This document shows, one piece after another, positions 20,918 through 31,955 of a DNA stretch of 53,650 bases (position 1 is its first letter; each line of letters starts with the position of its first letter). The stretch is from Chromera velia. Taxonomy: Eukaryota > Sar > Chromeraceae. Under the pieces are notes generated by a model. It worked only from the letters and a program-made list of their open reading frames with translations, made no database searches and had not been told where the DNA came from. The position numbers were made by a program, and so were the translations under genes. The stretch is taken from NCBI GenBank assembly GCA_018398765.1, contig JAHBMJ010004770.1, positions 23,929 through 77,578 on the forward strand, written 5' to 3'.

Positions 20918-23900
20918 GTCTGTCTGTCTGTCTGTCTGCGTGTGTGCGTGTGCAGAGCTTTGGAGGATGGTCACATTTTCGTGTTCGCCCCTGTCCATCT
21001 ACCACAGGGTCCCTTACTTGCCTTCCTTGCCATTTCTCATCTTCTTTTAATTTCTATTGTGTGGTGTGCTGTGCTGTTCAGGGTCCATGTAGACAGCAGA
21101 ACAACTCACCATGAGCTCTACACAGGAGCGGTCAGTGTTCCCCGTTTGGTGCGATTCACAAAAAGTTAAAGCATTGTCCACCCCACTCACGCAGACCCTC
21201 GGCCGATCAACAAAAATCAATTCACTGCAATAGGAACGGCTGGTGGGAATTTCTGTTTGCCTTGTGGTGAACTCCATAGCTGTGATTTGACGATCTGGAA
21301 AAAGATGAGAGAAAGCTTGCTACAGCCATCAAATTGTTTCTGCCGTGTCCTGACAGTGCACTGTCTTCGCATCCAATTTGAGAACTCCAGTATTGCTCAT
21401 GCTGTGCGTGTGTGAACCCCTTTGTGTGTGCAGCCTCTGGTGACTTGTCGCTTCATGGCACACTCACCTCTGTTGTTTGGAGTGAGCACAGAGGGAAAAG
21501 TCTCTGCCTGGTGAGCTCTGAATGACGTCACCGAATGCAGCATCATCGATCCATTCAAGTCCTCTGCTTCAGCATTTGGCCTCTTTCTTTCACAATGACT
21601 CAGTCTCTTCTGCTTTTTTCTTTAGCGTGTCTGCTTTACTTTTCGTCATCGTTTGGTCATTCCTTTTAATCATTCACTCCCTCATTCACTAATTTACTCA
21701 TTGGTTTTTTTCTTCCTTCCTTCCTTCCTTCCTTCCTTCCTTCCATTGCAGGACTGCCAAACCGCTGCACCCAGGGTCTCTTTTCCTCCACTCCCAGCTT
21801 CTGGTCCCCCTCTCTCAAGAGCAAATCTTATGGTTGAGGGAGAGGGAGATCAAGGGCATGCTCAACTTGGTAGAGGGCCCAGAGAGACCCCGGCAGCCAG
21901 AGGAGACCTCCAGACTTAGCATAGGGGGAGGCACAAAGTCGCCCTCTGCCAGAAAGATTCTGTTGGGGGGGTCCAATCAGAAAGACCTCATGCCGCAGGA
22001 GGACAGGGACGAGACCCTCAATGGCCCCTCGCCTGCCTTTTCTCTCGAAGAATCGATCCTCACCAGCACTGCCATTGAAGAGAAACTTTATCAGAAGGAG
22101 AAGGAGAGAGAGGAGGCCAGCAAGCCTGTAGTGCACTCCAATTTGGCGGAAGCAGCCAAGGCCCAGGCAACCGAGAGGAATTACTTCAAAGAGCAGCTCG
22201 CCAAGTCTTCTCTGGTCTCAGAATCAGACTTCAAACCCAAAAGGGAAAAGGCAAAGAAGGAAGGACGTCAGTCAGTGAATCAGCAGATCAGTCAGGAAGT
22301 GGATTGCCAAACAGATAAGCAGATAGACAGACATTCTGACGGGTCAACAGACTCGCAGGTCGATTGAGTCATATGACACGCAACGGAAATCAGGCGAAAG
22401 TAATGATCTTTTCCTGATTTTTGCCCGGCATCCATGTGAGAGCTAAACGGTTGGTCAGAATCGAATCCATTTTGAAGTCCGAGAAAGGTCTCTGCTGCCC
22501 CCTGCATTAAGACCGGAACGTGGTCAACTGCCACCCCATTCCGTGTCTTTGTCTTTTCCTTTTTTGCAGACGTCGCGTCGTACCGCTTCATCCACCCGGC
22601 TGTCGCCAAGAAGGCCCGAAAGATGATGTTGGCTCAGCACGATCAGGCACAACAAGGAGAGAAGGAAAAGGGGTCTGGTGGAGAACCTCCTCTTTCCGCC
22701 ACATCTGCCTCTGGACCTGCGGAGGGTCTGGTGTCCTCCCAGGCGGCTGGTGGCAAAGACAAAGAGAAAGAAGGGACGGTTGAGGAGAAGGAAAAGGAGA
22801 AACAGGGGGACGCAGCACTTATTCCGGATCTTCCATCTTCTTCCTCTGCCTTATCAAAAGAGAAAGAGAAGCTTCCTACGCACGCACTCATGTCTGGTGT
22901 CTCCTGTGCGTGTTTCTCGGAGGCCTCTGGGGAGAGCTGGACCCTCTACGTCGGCTTTGAGGGGGGGTCTGTTGGCGCATGGGATTTCTCGGATGTCACG
23001 GTGAAGGTTAGTCTGGCTGTCTGTCTACGCCGTCCGGCATGCCTTCAATCAAGCGGAGCGAGCGCATCTTACCAGATGTGTGCATGGAAGGAAAACAATG
23101 CCAGATTTAGGGTTGCGCTTGATTGGAACCATCAATCCACCAGCAGGAAGAGACTGCCAGACAAAGGATAAGCGCCAGCCCCCATTGCTTCTTCCTGCCC
23201 TTGTGTCAATGTGTGGGAGGGGTCTCTACCTGGGCCTGTGTGTGAACGTGTGCGTAAGTCCACATAGTGATCGTTTACACTCCATTTGCTTCAACCGACT
23301 CTCCTCCTACCTGCAGGGCCAGCAGCTGATGGAGATGGAGGAACTGAGGGCAGCTCCGCAATTGATTCCGGTGGGCGTCGAGACACAGACGATGGGGCCG
23401 GCACAGATCTCACGGAAGCGACGGCAGATTGAAGATGCAGGTAGGGACGGCGATTCCTGGTCGTCTTTCTTATTGTCGCGTCAGGATGGCTTTCTTAACA
23501 AGAGATCTGTGTGAATTGCTCCCATCGTCCCTTTCTCATCTCAACTTCCCTCCCGGCTTTCCGTCGCCTTTGTAACTCTGTTGGTCACACAGTTTACTGC
23601 AGAGAACGTCGGCTTACAAACGATCTCCGTACAACTTGGACACTCCCGGAGCTTATCACAGAACTACAAACCTTTTCTCTGCCGCTTGCGCTTTTTGTTT
23701 TGACCTCAAGGCCCTCCCATTGTCTGCCCGTGTTTCCGTTTCTGCAGCTCGGCGTGCAGCCAGAAAGGCAAAGCGAGAAAGGGAGGCTGCACGACAGCAG
23801 CGAAACAAGCAGCAAGAGAAGGCCAAAGAAAAGGAAAAGGATCAGGTGGTTGCTGCCTTCTCGTTTGCATCTGCCAAGGACGTACTCCAGGAGTCGGGGG

Positions 23901-25819
23901 CCCCCGATCTGGGTGCTGTGGAGGGGGAGGACAGAGACGGGGAGGGAGAGGGGGGGGAGGGGGGAGAGGACAGACCGCCTACCGGAGGGAGTGGGGGGGA
24001 AGTCCCGAGTTCTCCTCTGGCAGTGCGTTCCTCTTCCTTTGCCTTCCGGGCACCCGCTGCTAACGAAGCCCGTCCTCCTGCCCCAGACACACCGGAGGAC
24101 GAAATGGCAAAAGCCAGAGGTGAGGTTGTCTGACTGACTGAATTGATAAATTGAGTACAGTGAGTGACCTACCGCACCTCTAGCAGAAAACAAAAGGTCG
24201 ACAGAGAGGCTACAGCTGTTCTTGGCCATTTGGTTCGTCTTCCCTGAGCTCAAGTGACGGATCGCCAGGCCTTTCTCTCTCTCTTTCCAGTGGCTTAAAA
24301 AACTGATGCGATGCCAAATTCCTTCTTTGGTTTTCCTCATTTCCTGCAGAGGCTTTGGGGTTTGACCCAAAGGAAATCGTCTTCACTCGCAAAGACATCG
24401 CCTTCCTCTGGATCGTCCCGAGGGCCCACTTTGACTCTGTGACGGCGATTGAGGCCCCGACGTCCTCCGCATTTGTCATCTCAAGTGAGTGAGTGGCTGA
24501 GTGAGCGGATTGATGGGCCAGTGTGCGAGGGTACAGAGGAAGAGAAACAGCTGCAAGAGGGTATGGAAATCGAATGAGCTTATGTGAGAGGATTGGGGCA
24601 GTGAGGTCCGCGTACAGAGGAAGAGAGCAAGGACCCGTTCGGCTGGCCTTGTCGAGTCGCCCTTCATTTTCTCTTCTTCGTATCAAATTTTCTGCTTCAC
24701 CGCCCTCCCCTCCCCTTCCCTTCCCTTCCCTAGATGACCTTCGGATTCTTCTACTGCGTCTATCTGTGCACCCTTTCTATCGAAGTTTAGGTTGCTCTCT
24801 CTTTCTGTGTTTCCGTCTGGTGCTCGGTGCACAAACCTTTTTTCTGACATCCGCAGCGGGACTCGACGGCCACGTCAACGCGTTTCACTCATCGACGGGC
24901 GCGATGCTCTTCAATTTGCAATCAGGTCAGAAAAGGTGGAGAGGGAAGAGGGAGATAGACTCAACATCTGCCACTTTTATGCAATCAGGAATCCCCGTCG
25001 TCTCAACCTGCCGCAAGCGTACCCTCACAGGAGGCATTTTGGCATTCTTTCGCCGCTCCTACGCTACAGGTCTTGATGAATGCATGGATCTGCACTGACC
25101 TTGCAGGAAGGTCACAGCCGTTTCGACTTCCTGTTGACCTCGCTGCGCGTCTGTGCGAAGAGAGAGCCGAGATCTTAGGTCTTCATGATAAGTGGAGAAG
25201 AGAGGAGGAAGAGGACGAGACTGGAGAGAGGTTGTTGGAGAAGCAGAGGGAAAGAGATGCCGAGATCAGATTTGAAAAGGAGCACGGGGCCCTGTCACCT
25301 TCTTCCAAGAACCTCACAGAAAAGGAAAAGCAGGACAGGGAACGACTACAGAAGATTACTCGTGTGAACACCTACGACGGCAATCTGGCTGTACAGCCCA
25401 CACACCCGGCAGCCACTCAAATGGACGACAAGGTCAGGTTGATGAGTGACCACCTGCAACAGAGAGCCAATATGATTTTGCAAGAAGCCAGAGCCCAACA
25501 GGCACAACTTCGACGCTCTTCGATGGAAGCATCGGAAGGTTTTAATTCCACAAAATCTGGAGCGGGGGGGAACTCTGCCCGACCGAGAGACAATGCGGTC
25601 CTCTTGAAAGCAATTGCGCGGTCTCCGACTCTGTCCAAGCCCGAAAGGATCCCGACCGCCGTTCATGTGGATGTGAACAAGGTGGAGAAGAAGGGAAGTG
25701 CAGAGAAGCTCGACAGGTTTATTGCGAGATCGTCGCTTATCAGTCCAAAGCCAGAGTCGACAGTCTCTTTCAGCCCAAAGACGGTTTCTCACAGCCCGAA
25801 ATCTACAACACTAAGCTAG
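13436..25819 (+). CDS. EF-hand and WD40-repeat protein, WDR49/WDR64-like
   Basis: A long scaffold-type protein of roughly 1,550-1,600 residues from about 28 exons. Best-supported exons: 13436-13768 (basic helical start), 14239-14604 (degenerate EF-hand MFSEVDVFDSGSISW), 14980-15252, 16345-16491, 16815-16875, 17231-17337, 17474-17577, 18424-18518, 18860-18933, 19222-19305, 19782-19831, 20128-20185, 20486-20569, 20784-20823, 21434-21510, 21751-22266, 22570-23006, 23317-23440, 23748-24119, 24350-24484, 24857-24925 and 25107-25819. WD40 blades are visible as CVRIWEV, GSVVLWNP, FVCLWDP and VKIWDLRR, plus later DGHIFVFAP and GHVNAFHSSTG. Charged, Lys/Glu-rich inserts split the second propeller (21751-24119), and a 237-codon charged tail ends the protein. 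EF-hand followed by two propellers matches the WDR49/WDR64 group, several of which are ciliary; that role is inferred. Weak points are exons around 15483-16017 and the junction 20823/20956, where the best sites create TGA. Confidence 0.75.
20885..20946. repeat. Microsatellite (CT)n then (CTGT)n
   Basis: A CT dinucleotide run is followed by CTGT repeats just before the acceptor of a WD40-gene exon, so it doubles as an extended polypyrimidine tract. Shorter CT runs precede acceptors at 19221 and 19781 in the same gene. Confidence 0.9.
21711..21746. repeat. Tetranucleotide repeat (TTCC)n
   Basis: About eight TTCC units lie directly upstream of the acceptor at 21748-21750 of the WD40 gene and form its polypyrimidine tract. 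Confidence 0.9.
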
Positions 25820-26937
25820 CCGGGAACAGCTGCGGTAAAGTTTAATCAGCAAGGAGCTGGCAGTCTGCCAGACAGCTTGACCTGCACTGGCATAACTATG
25901 AAACAAACAAAACTGGAATCACTGTCTAGATCATTGTAGAGTGGATTGTACACTAGAATTAATGCACAACTTTATATCATCTGATCATATCAGAGAGTTA
26001 CTAGTTCTATCATGATTCCTGTGACAGCTAACTTATCCGAGCATTGATTCAAGGTTTCTGTATAATTAAACGTTTTAAGTCAAGACTCTTTTTCAACTTA
26101 ATTATTTGTATATTTTGTTAATCTGAAAATACAGTACTATTATCATTAGTATAGTACTTAGAGTTAATTAGTGTATATATTTCTAGATATATTTTCAGTT
26201 TGTGTGCATAATGTGCATGTTAAAGGAAAAAAACATCATAATAGGTAAAATAACACGTACAACATCAATTTTATAAAGTATTTTTTTACTCCAGCCGCTT
26301 AAACCTGAGCTTGAACTTATGAACTAAAGTTTGAAGCCTTGAACAGTATATGCAACACAAGCCTCATACATACAGCTAGTATATTTAAATTTAAGGCTTG
26401 CAAGACTAGACGTCTCTTTTGCTTTAGTGAGTCTAATAGTGACTTAGTTTTATTAAACCATGCACATTCGATGGAGGAGAGCCTAGTAGAGAGCAGCCTG
26501 AGAGCTCGAAAAAGACATAGCCTGAACAATTAGTTTGCAACAAAATTTTAAGTCACCCCCCATGGTCCCCCACCTAATAGTCTCTACCCGTTTAAGACTT
26601 CTTTGAGTTATCATTACAGAATATTATGAGTTAATTCATATTTGATACCCTCCCTCAGTTCAAATGTGTTGACCTCTAGGTTGACCTCATGAGGGACCTT
26701 AAGCTTTAGCTAGCTTTAGCTAGCTTTAGCTCAGCTAGGCGGTACAATTTTAGATTTTAGTTCTTCCAAGCTAGAGCTTGAAAACTTCAGTAAGCAGCTG
26801 ACAACAGTTACGGTAGTCTTAGAGCTGGCTCTAAAAGAATAAATATACTGACTGACACTTTTTACTAGGCTTTTTAAAGGTTTTTATGCAGTGTATGCAG
26901 TGTACAGTTTTTAAAAAAAGTTTGAAAATGTGGTTTA
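25820..26937. other. AT-rich intergenic spacer between convergent genes
   Basis: The spacer holds the 3' ends of the WD40 gene and the HerA-like ATPase. It is AT-rich. A short tandem array based on GCTAGCTTTA lies at about 26700-26745. No exon or RNA gene is supported. Confidence 0.5.
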
Positions 26938-29304
26938 TCACATACTGCGGATGCTCGCCCCGAGATCCATGGTAATTCTCTGCCGGATCTGAAGGACTGC
27001 AAACAGATTCTCTCTGTGTGATCGAACCTCTCTGACGTCTCCTCTGTCTCTGTCTAAGTCAGAATCCGACTCGGAGTCTGTGTCACCGCCTGAATCTCCA
27101 AAAGCCCGAAGACCCAACTGCAATTTGTGCTTTCGGGCAAACACCAGGCTCTCACCCTGGTGGAGCCGCAGGATGCGGTCAAAGTGATGGGGCCGTAAGG
27201 GCAACTTCGTGCGCAAGTGCGCAAACCACTCTCTTGAGCAAAAGTTGTGCAGCGCTGCCACCGACACCAGCTCGAGAAGCTCTGAGCTGAGGGCCAAAGG
27301 CGCCTGCGTTGAGATCGCCAGTCTCGTGCCATCGTGCCGCATCGTCCGTGCAACATCCACAATGCTGCCACTCAGACCGTCGGACGCCTTGCCGTCCATA
27401 AATTTGTGAGCCTCATCCAACGCCAAGAGCTTGCCCACCTTCCCCACATGACAAGCACGGAACTGTTCCGTCAAAACGTGAAAAATGCCGTTCGGCTCTT
27501 CCTTCGCCAGCATCGGATCTGTCAGGTCCACCACCACCATCGCACCTGCTCGGAGACACTCCGAGAAATCCCCACCCATCTCACTCATAACGCTGTCTCT
27601 CTGGTTGATCTCACTCTCATCAACTAACTGGTCGAGCAACCTCAGTCGTTGAAGGAGGGGACCTTCCTGCGACCTCATCAGGCCGCACTGCTCTTGGATC
27701 TCTCGGCAAAACTCCCGATACCCAGGCTTCTTTCCCTCCCTCTGATACTGTTGTAACAGCCCCAAAAGAACAGACATGTACAGCTGAGTGTCAGACGAAC
27801 TCACCCGCATCAACCGCTTGATATGATCTGCGCTGAGGAGCTTCCACCGGAAAACCAGGGGACGGATGTTGAAGCTGTCGTCGCCGTAGAACGCCCTCCG
27901 TGCTCTGTAATTAGACGGTGTGACGAGAACTGTGATGTCCTCTCTCTTCACGTGGGTTGCTGCCGCCCTCTCATGCAATCTGGAAAAGAACGAAGAAGAG
28001 TGGGGGGTAGAGCTTGAGGAGCTCTGGCTGCTGCTCTCGGTGTCTCCCGGGTGATGGTGAAATTGGTGTAAACCTAGGGCCTCACAGACAGCAGACTGAT
28101 TCTGGTCGTAGTGAAAAACTGCGACGGCAAGGGGACGTTGCAGTTTGACAATCGGCCAGTGAGGGAGTAGAAAAGCCTCCAAGATTGAGGCCAGAGTGTG
28201 AGACTTGCCTGCTCCCTGCACTCCCACAGTGACAAAACAGAACGGTTCATTGACATTCAGGTAAACAGGCAAAGACCGATTCCCACTCAATCCGGAGGAA
28301 GACGTCAAAGTCCCCATCAACCCACCCATTTCAAACTCCGACAGATCATGCGACAACACGACACCTGACTTTGACAGGTGGCTACCGTGAGACGCCACTC
28401 CCATGTAATATTCAAGCGCCTCCCGCTCATACAGAGAATCTCTCGTACCGTCTCTTTCAACACCAGTAACTATCTCTTCAGAAGAGACGCTTTCGAACTC
28501 CCCGTCTGCGTCTGCTCTCACCTCACTGCGGACACCCGTCTTCAGGTCTCTCTGCAACTTTGCGATGTCTCCAAAACTCTCCCTCACCTCAATTTCGTGA
28601 TGGGTGCTGCTGGCAGGCCCACCACGATCCGCATGACCCCCTCCAAGAGAAAACCCCAACACACCCCCAGCCCCCCCATGTGCGCAGGAGCTGCTGGAGG
28701 GCTGCTGCTGGGAAAAATTGGCAGCTGAACTTGCACCACGTGTGTTGGGTTTGCTCTGAGCCGTCTCAACGGGCGGGAGCCCGACAGCAACTCCAGCGGC
28801 AACCCCACTGGAGCTGGCAAGGTTTGCTCGTACCCAGGCCGCTGAAGGCGTCACGAACCCGGTCGACTGAGCGACAGAGACCCATGAGATCGACTTCAAA
28901 GCTTCTGTAGTCTTCTGACCAACGCACTGATTTTTGAATTCTTGGTCGACTCCAAGAGCGAGGAGACTCAGAACAAGAGGTTCGCCACGACTGTGCAGTG
29001 CACGAAACGAATTTGCAAGAAATGCATCCAAACCCTTGGCAACAGGGGGACGAGAAGCATTCGGGGAGACCAAAAAATTCGGATTTTTTTTCAGCCAGGA
29101 AGACTTAATCCTCACACAGGCCCCCGCAACTTCGGCCCAACGAATTCCCTCTATGGCTTTTTTGGCTTTGCCAGGCCCTCTGAGGCTTTTCACTTGAGTG
29201 CTTCCCAGCAATGTCAGCTGAATGGCAAGAGGTTTCTTGCTTGCCTTCAAAGCACAAAACTCCGTCCAAAGCCACTTCTCTAGGGGCGTGAATGAGTCCA
29301 TCAT
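26938..29304 (-). CDS. HerA/FtsK-clade P-loop ATPase, intronless
   Basis: One open frame of 788 codons with no intron. Residues 8-75 and 91-160 are two related units (L-x3-L-x3-F-x-A-L, PL, LG, a late W-x-x-V-A or W-x-E-V-A and a closing W-[LV]-[KR]-x-N), followed by a Ser/Gly-rich linker. The ATPase core has Walker A GVQGAGKS at 361-368 and Walker B LLALDEAHKF at 626-635. Downstream are R-T-M-R-H-D-G-T-R and AISTQAP, the arrangement seen in HerA/FtsK pumps (Arg and Gln near the interface). The family moves or processes DNA, or moves protein, as hexameric rings; the substrate here is unknown. Near the end an acidic run (SESDSDLDRD) precedes the tail. Lack of introns in an intron-rich region suggests retroposition or horizontal or viral origin, which is inference. 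It is head-to-head with IspE, 578 bases apart. Confidence 0.75.
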   Translation of the reverse strand: MMDSFTPLEKWLWTEFCALKASKKPLAIQLTLLGSTQVKSLRGPGKAKKAIEGIRWAEVAGACVRIKSSWLKKNPNFLVSPNASRPPVAKGLDAFLANSFRALHSRGEPLVLSLLALGVDQEFKNQCVGQKTTEALKSISWVSVAQSTGFVTPSAAWVRANLASSSGVAAGVAVGLPPVETAQSKPNTRGASSAANFSQQQPSSSSCAHGGAGGVLGFSLGGGHADRGGPASSTHHEIEVRESFGDIAKLQRDLKTGVRSEVRADADGEFESVSSEEIVTGVERDGTRDSLYEREALEYYMGVASHGSHLSKSGVVLSHDLSEFEMGGLMGTLTSSSGLSGNRSLPVYLNVNEPFCFVTVGVQGAGKSHTLASILEAFLLPHWPIVKLQRPLAVAVFHYDQNQSAVCEALGLHQFHHHPGDTESSSQSSSSSTPHSSSFFSRLHERAAATHVKREDITVLVTPSNYRARRAFYGDDSFNIRPLVFRWKLLSADHIKRLMRVSSSDTQLYMSVLLGLLQQYQREGKKPGYREFCREIQEQCGLMRSQEGPLLQRLRLLDQLVDESEINQRDSVMSEMGGDFSECLRAGAMVVVDLTDPMLAKEEPNGIFHVLTEQFRACHVGKVGKLLALDEAHKFMDGKASDGLSGSIVDVARTMRHDGTRLAISTQAPLALSSELLELVSVAALHNFCSREWFAHLRTKLPLRPHHFDRILRLHQGESLVFARKHKLQLGLRAFGDSGGDTDSESDSDLDRDRGDVREVRSHRENLFAVLQIRQRITMDLGASIRSM

Positions 29305-29882
29305 CAGAGGGGGGGAAAGGAGGACTGTGAATGTCTCACGGGGAGACGGACGTGTGATGGCTGGGGGCAGGTCGACCCGATTAGGACCTCAGCTCAATGA
29401 AGCCCCATGAACCATAATTTGATGGGATTTCTGTTGCTCTTGTTGTGTCAATTGAAGGGATGTGATGTGTGAAGGAAGTATTGGAAGTCGCGTAGAAAGT
29501 CTGCTGTATAAGGCTGTCGAGAGATATGAAGTTAGCTCGGCAAGCGGAGTTAACTCGGAGAGCGTATAAAGGCCGAGCTAAATTAAACGAGCTACATCTG
29601 CATGGCCCCGGAAAGCTATAGCTATAGCTTTTGCTTGCATGAGGGCGTCTCCGCGGCCGGTCTGGCCAAATTTGGCCCCATGCATGCAATTGAGATGCTT
29701 CCGCACTCTTTGCACGGCTTGATCAGCTCTGTTGGTTGGTTGCTCTTCATGTTGAGTCTTCTGGACAGACTTCGGTCAGTGACCCACCTTGTTCCACACT
29801 TGTAGTCAGGTTTATCGATTTCCTGTTTCTTGCTCACTGGTGTCCCCCTCCGAGACGGAGACGGCATTGTTCAACCGAGTAC
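29305..29882. promoter_or_regulatory. Divergent promoter spacer, ATPase / IspE
   Basis: The 578 bases between the two start codons must contain both 5' regions. A palindromic AGCTATAGCTATAGCT sits near 29612-29628, and the duplicated words GAGCTA and AGCTCGG occur upstream. No TATA element can be assigned to a measured start. Confidence 0.35.
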
Positions 29883-31276
29883 ATGCCCGTCTCTCTGGTG
29901 TTTCTTGCCTTCGGGCTGGCGACAGCCGTCACGGCATCATCGAATGCCCCCACCCAGGCCCCCGCCTTTCTCAGCCATCTTCAGCGCAGTACAGCAGCAT
30001 GCGGAGTTCGGGGCCGAGCGAGGAGACGGACAACATGCCGTCTCGCAGAGACAGAAGGGGAGACATTGACTCTGTTCTCTCCCTCCAAAGTTAACCTCTT
30101 TCTTCGGATTCTTCGAAGAAGGCCAGACAACTACCACGATCTGGCTTCTCTTTTTCAAACCATTAGCCTAGGAGACTCTCTCTCCTTCTCTGCACTACCT
30201 ACAGGTGCGTCTGCTGACGTCCTGACATGCACTGACAGCTCAGTTCCTACCGACGGCAGCAATTTGGTCGTGAAGGCCTTCGATCTGTTCAGGCGAAAGT
30301 CCGGGAAGAATAAATTCTTCCGATGTCATATTGACAAGAAAGTCCCCAACCAGGCAGGGCTGGGGGGGGGGTCAGGGAATGCCGCAACTGCCCTCTTTGC
30401 TGCTGCCAGACTGACGGCCTCTGGAGACGGGGCTGTCTCGCAGGAGGATCTCTTGAAGTGGTCTGCAGACATTGGCTCCGACATTACTTTTTTTCTTTCC
30501 GGGGGCACTGCCTACTGTACAGGGAGGGGGGAGATTGTGGAGCCCTTGGCAGCTCTTCCTCACGCCCCCCCCTGTCTGTATGTCGTGAAGCCCGACGAAG
30601 GCCTCTCAACGCCCCTTGTGTACAAATCCCTCGACCTCTCAGCACTCTCTCCGGAGGACCCTGACGGCCTTCTTCGGTGCTTTTGTGCGGAGACGGCTGA
30701 CAGGTGGAGGTTGGTCAACGACCTCGAACCTCCTGCCCTGAAGAATTTGCCGTCCTTGAAAACTCTGAAGGGGGAGATGGGGGAGTTATATGGGGTGCAG
30801 GAGGGGAAGGGATTGGAGAATACAGTAATGATGTCGGGAAGTGGCACTGCTGTATTTTCACTCGGAGAGCCTGTCGGGGGAAAGGAGGCCTTCAAGAAAT
30901 TTGTTGCTGACAGGTCCGTCTGGATGTTTGTTGGATTGAGGGGTCTTCTCACAGTGAATGTTCCTTTCGGGGTCCCCTTTCTGACTGTCTTTCAAAGTGC
31001 TGACCATTTTATGCGACTGAATTTGTACTTGATTGCCTGGCTGTTCGTTTTCCTTTCTATTTACCTGCTTGTCCACTTTTTTCGGTTTGCCCTTCTGATT
31101 TGCCCTTTTTGGAGTGAAGAACAAAACACATTCTATCTAATGAAGCGGTGTTTTGCACGTTTACGGCCCTCTTCCTTCCAAGACATCTCAGCGTGCACGG
31201 AAACAGCTGTAGAGGAAGCGTCTGTCTGAAGACTGCCACCCAGTTGACGTATCGCCGGGCGAGTGCCGGCCCATAG
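29883..31276 (+). CDS. ispE: 4-diphosphocytidyl-2-C-methyl-D-erythritol kinase, plastid-targeted
   Basis: IspE phosphorylates CDP-ME with ATP in the plastid MEP route to isoprenoids. GHMP-kinase motifs are in order: SPSKVNLFLRI (substrate lobe), VPNQAGLGGGSGNAATAL (ATP loop) and MMSGSGTAVFS (C-terminal Gly loop). I start at ATG 29883 because it opens with a hydrophobic MPVSLVFLAFGLATAVTA, a signal peptide, followed by an Arg/Ser/Ala-rich stretch like a transit peptide. Such two-part leaders are known for plastids bounded by extra membranes. An in-frame ATG at 29736 would bury the signal. Exon 1 runs to 30913 (phase 2, donor GTCCGT) and exon 2 is 31183-31276 (VCLKTATQLTYRR, stop TAG), which restores the usual C-terminal beta strand. 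Reading through the intron instead adds a Phe/Leu-rich tail and ends at 31229; I judge that unlikely. Confidence 0.88.
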
Positions 31277-31369
31277 ATGAGTGCGTGGCTGCGCGTGTGG
31301 CACCCTGCTTTGTGGCCCTCTGTCCGTCCCTGCGCCTGTGTTTGTCTGCCCGCGTGTCTGTTTATGTCT

Positions 31370-31443
31370 GTCTCTGTCTGTCTATGTCTATCTGCCTGTT
31401 TGTCTGTCTACCCCCTTGTCTGTTTGTCTGCCTCTCTGTCTCT

Positions 31444-31480
<37 letters not shown>

Positions 31481-31506
31481 TGTCTGTCTGTCTGTCTGTC
31501 TGTCTG
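31370..31506. repeat. Tetranucleotide repeat (TGCC/TGTC)n
   Basis: TGTC and TGCC units, pure over 31437-31506, follow the end of the IspE gene. All three forward frames are open across it only because the unit lacks stops. Confidence 0.9.
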
Positions 31507-31818
31507 AAAAAGGGAACCCCAGAAGAAGAGAGAGGCGAATGCTGAAAACAATCCTTTTGTGAAGGACCCTATGCGAAAGGAAATGAAGAGAAACGAACTC
31601 GTTCAGATGGAAAGAATGTGGAAGTACAAGAGGGCAACCCTGCACTGGGCAGTGAAGGGCCGCAGGGTACGACTTAAGGCCTGGAGCTCTGGTACCCTTC
31701 CACTGAGAGCGCGCCAAAAGAAGTGAAGAAAACAGAAGAGAATGAAAGGAAGGCTCTGCCTGTCTGTCCGAAAGAAAGGAAGCGTTTCGGAAAAAGTGAA
31801 GTGAAGAAAAGACGATAT

Positions 31819-31955
31819 AGTCTGTCTGTCTGTCTGGCTGTCTGTCTGGCTGTCTGGCTGGCTGGCTGGCTGTCTGTCTGGCTGGTCTGGCTGGCTGGCT
31901 GGCTGGCTGGCTGTCTATCTGTCTGTCTGTCTGTCTGTCTGGCTGGCTGTCTGCA
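31819..31955. repeat. Tetranucleotide repeat (TGTC/TGGC)n
   Basis: A second array of the same type, made of TGTC and TGGC units, lies 0.3 kb after the first. The DNA between (31507-31818) is purine-rich and has no supported gene. Confidence 0.9.

Noticed and set aside
30914-31229. Read-through Phe/Leu-rich tail of IspE as a membrane anchor
   Set aside because: A GTCCGT donor and a phase-matched acceptor give a C-terminus that fits the kinase family better. The hydrophobic stretch is typical T-rich intron translation.
31277-31562. Three overlapping Cys/Leu-rich open frames
   Set aside because: All three forward frames are open because the TGCC/TGTC repeat has no stop codons.
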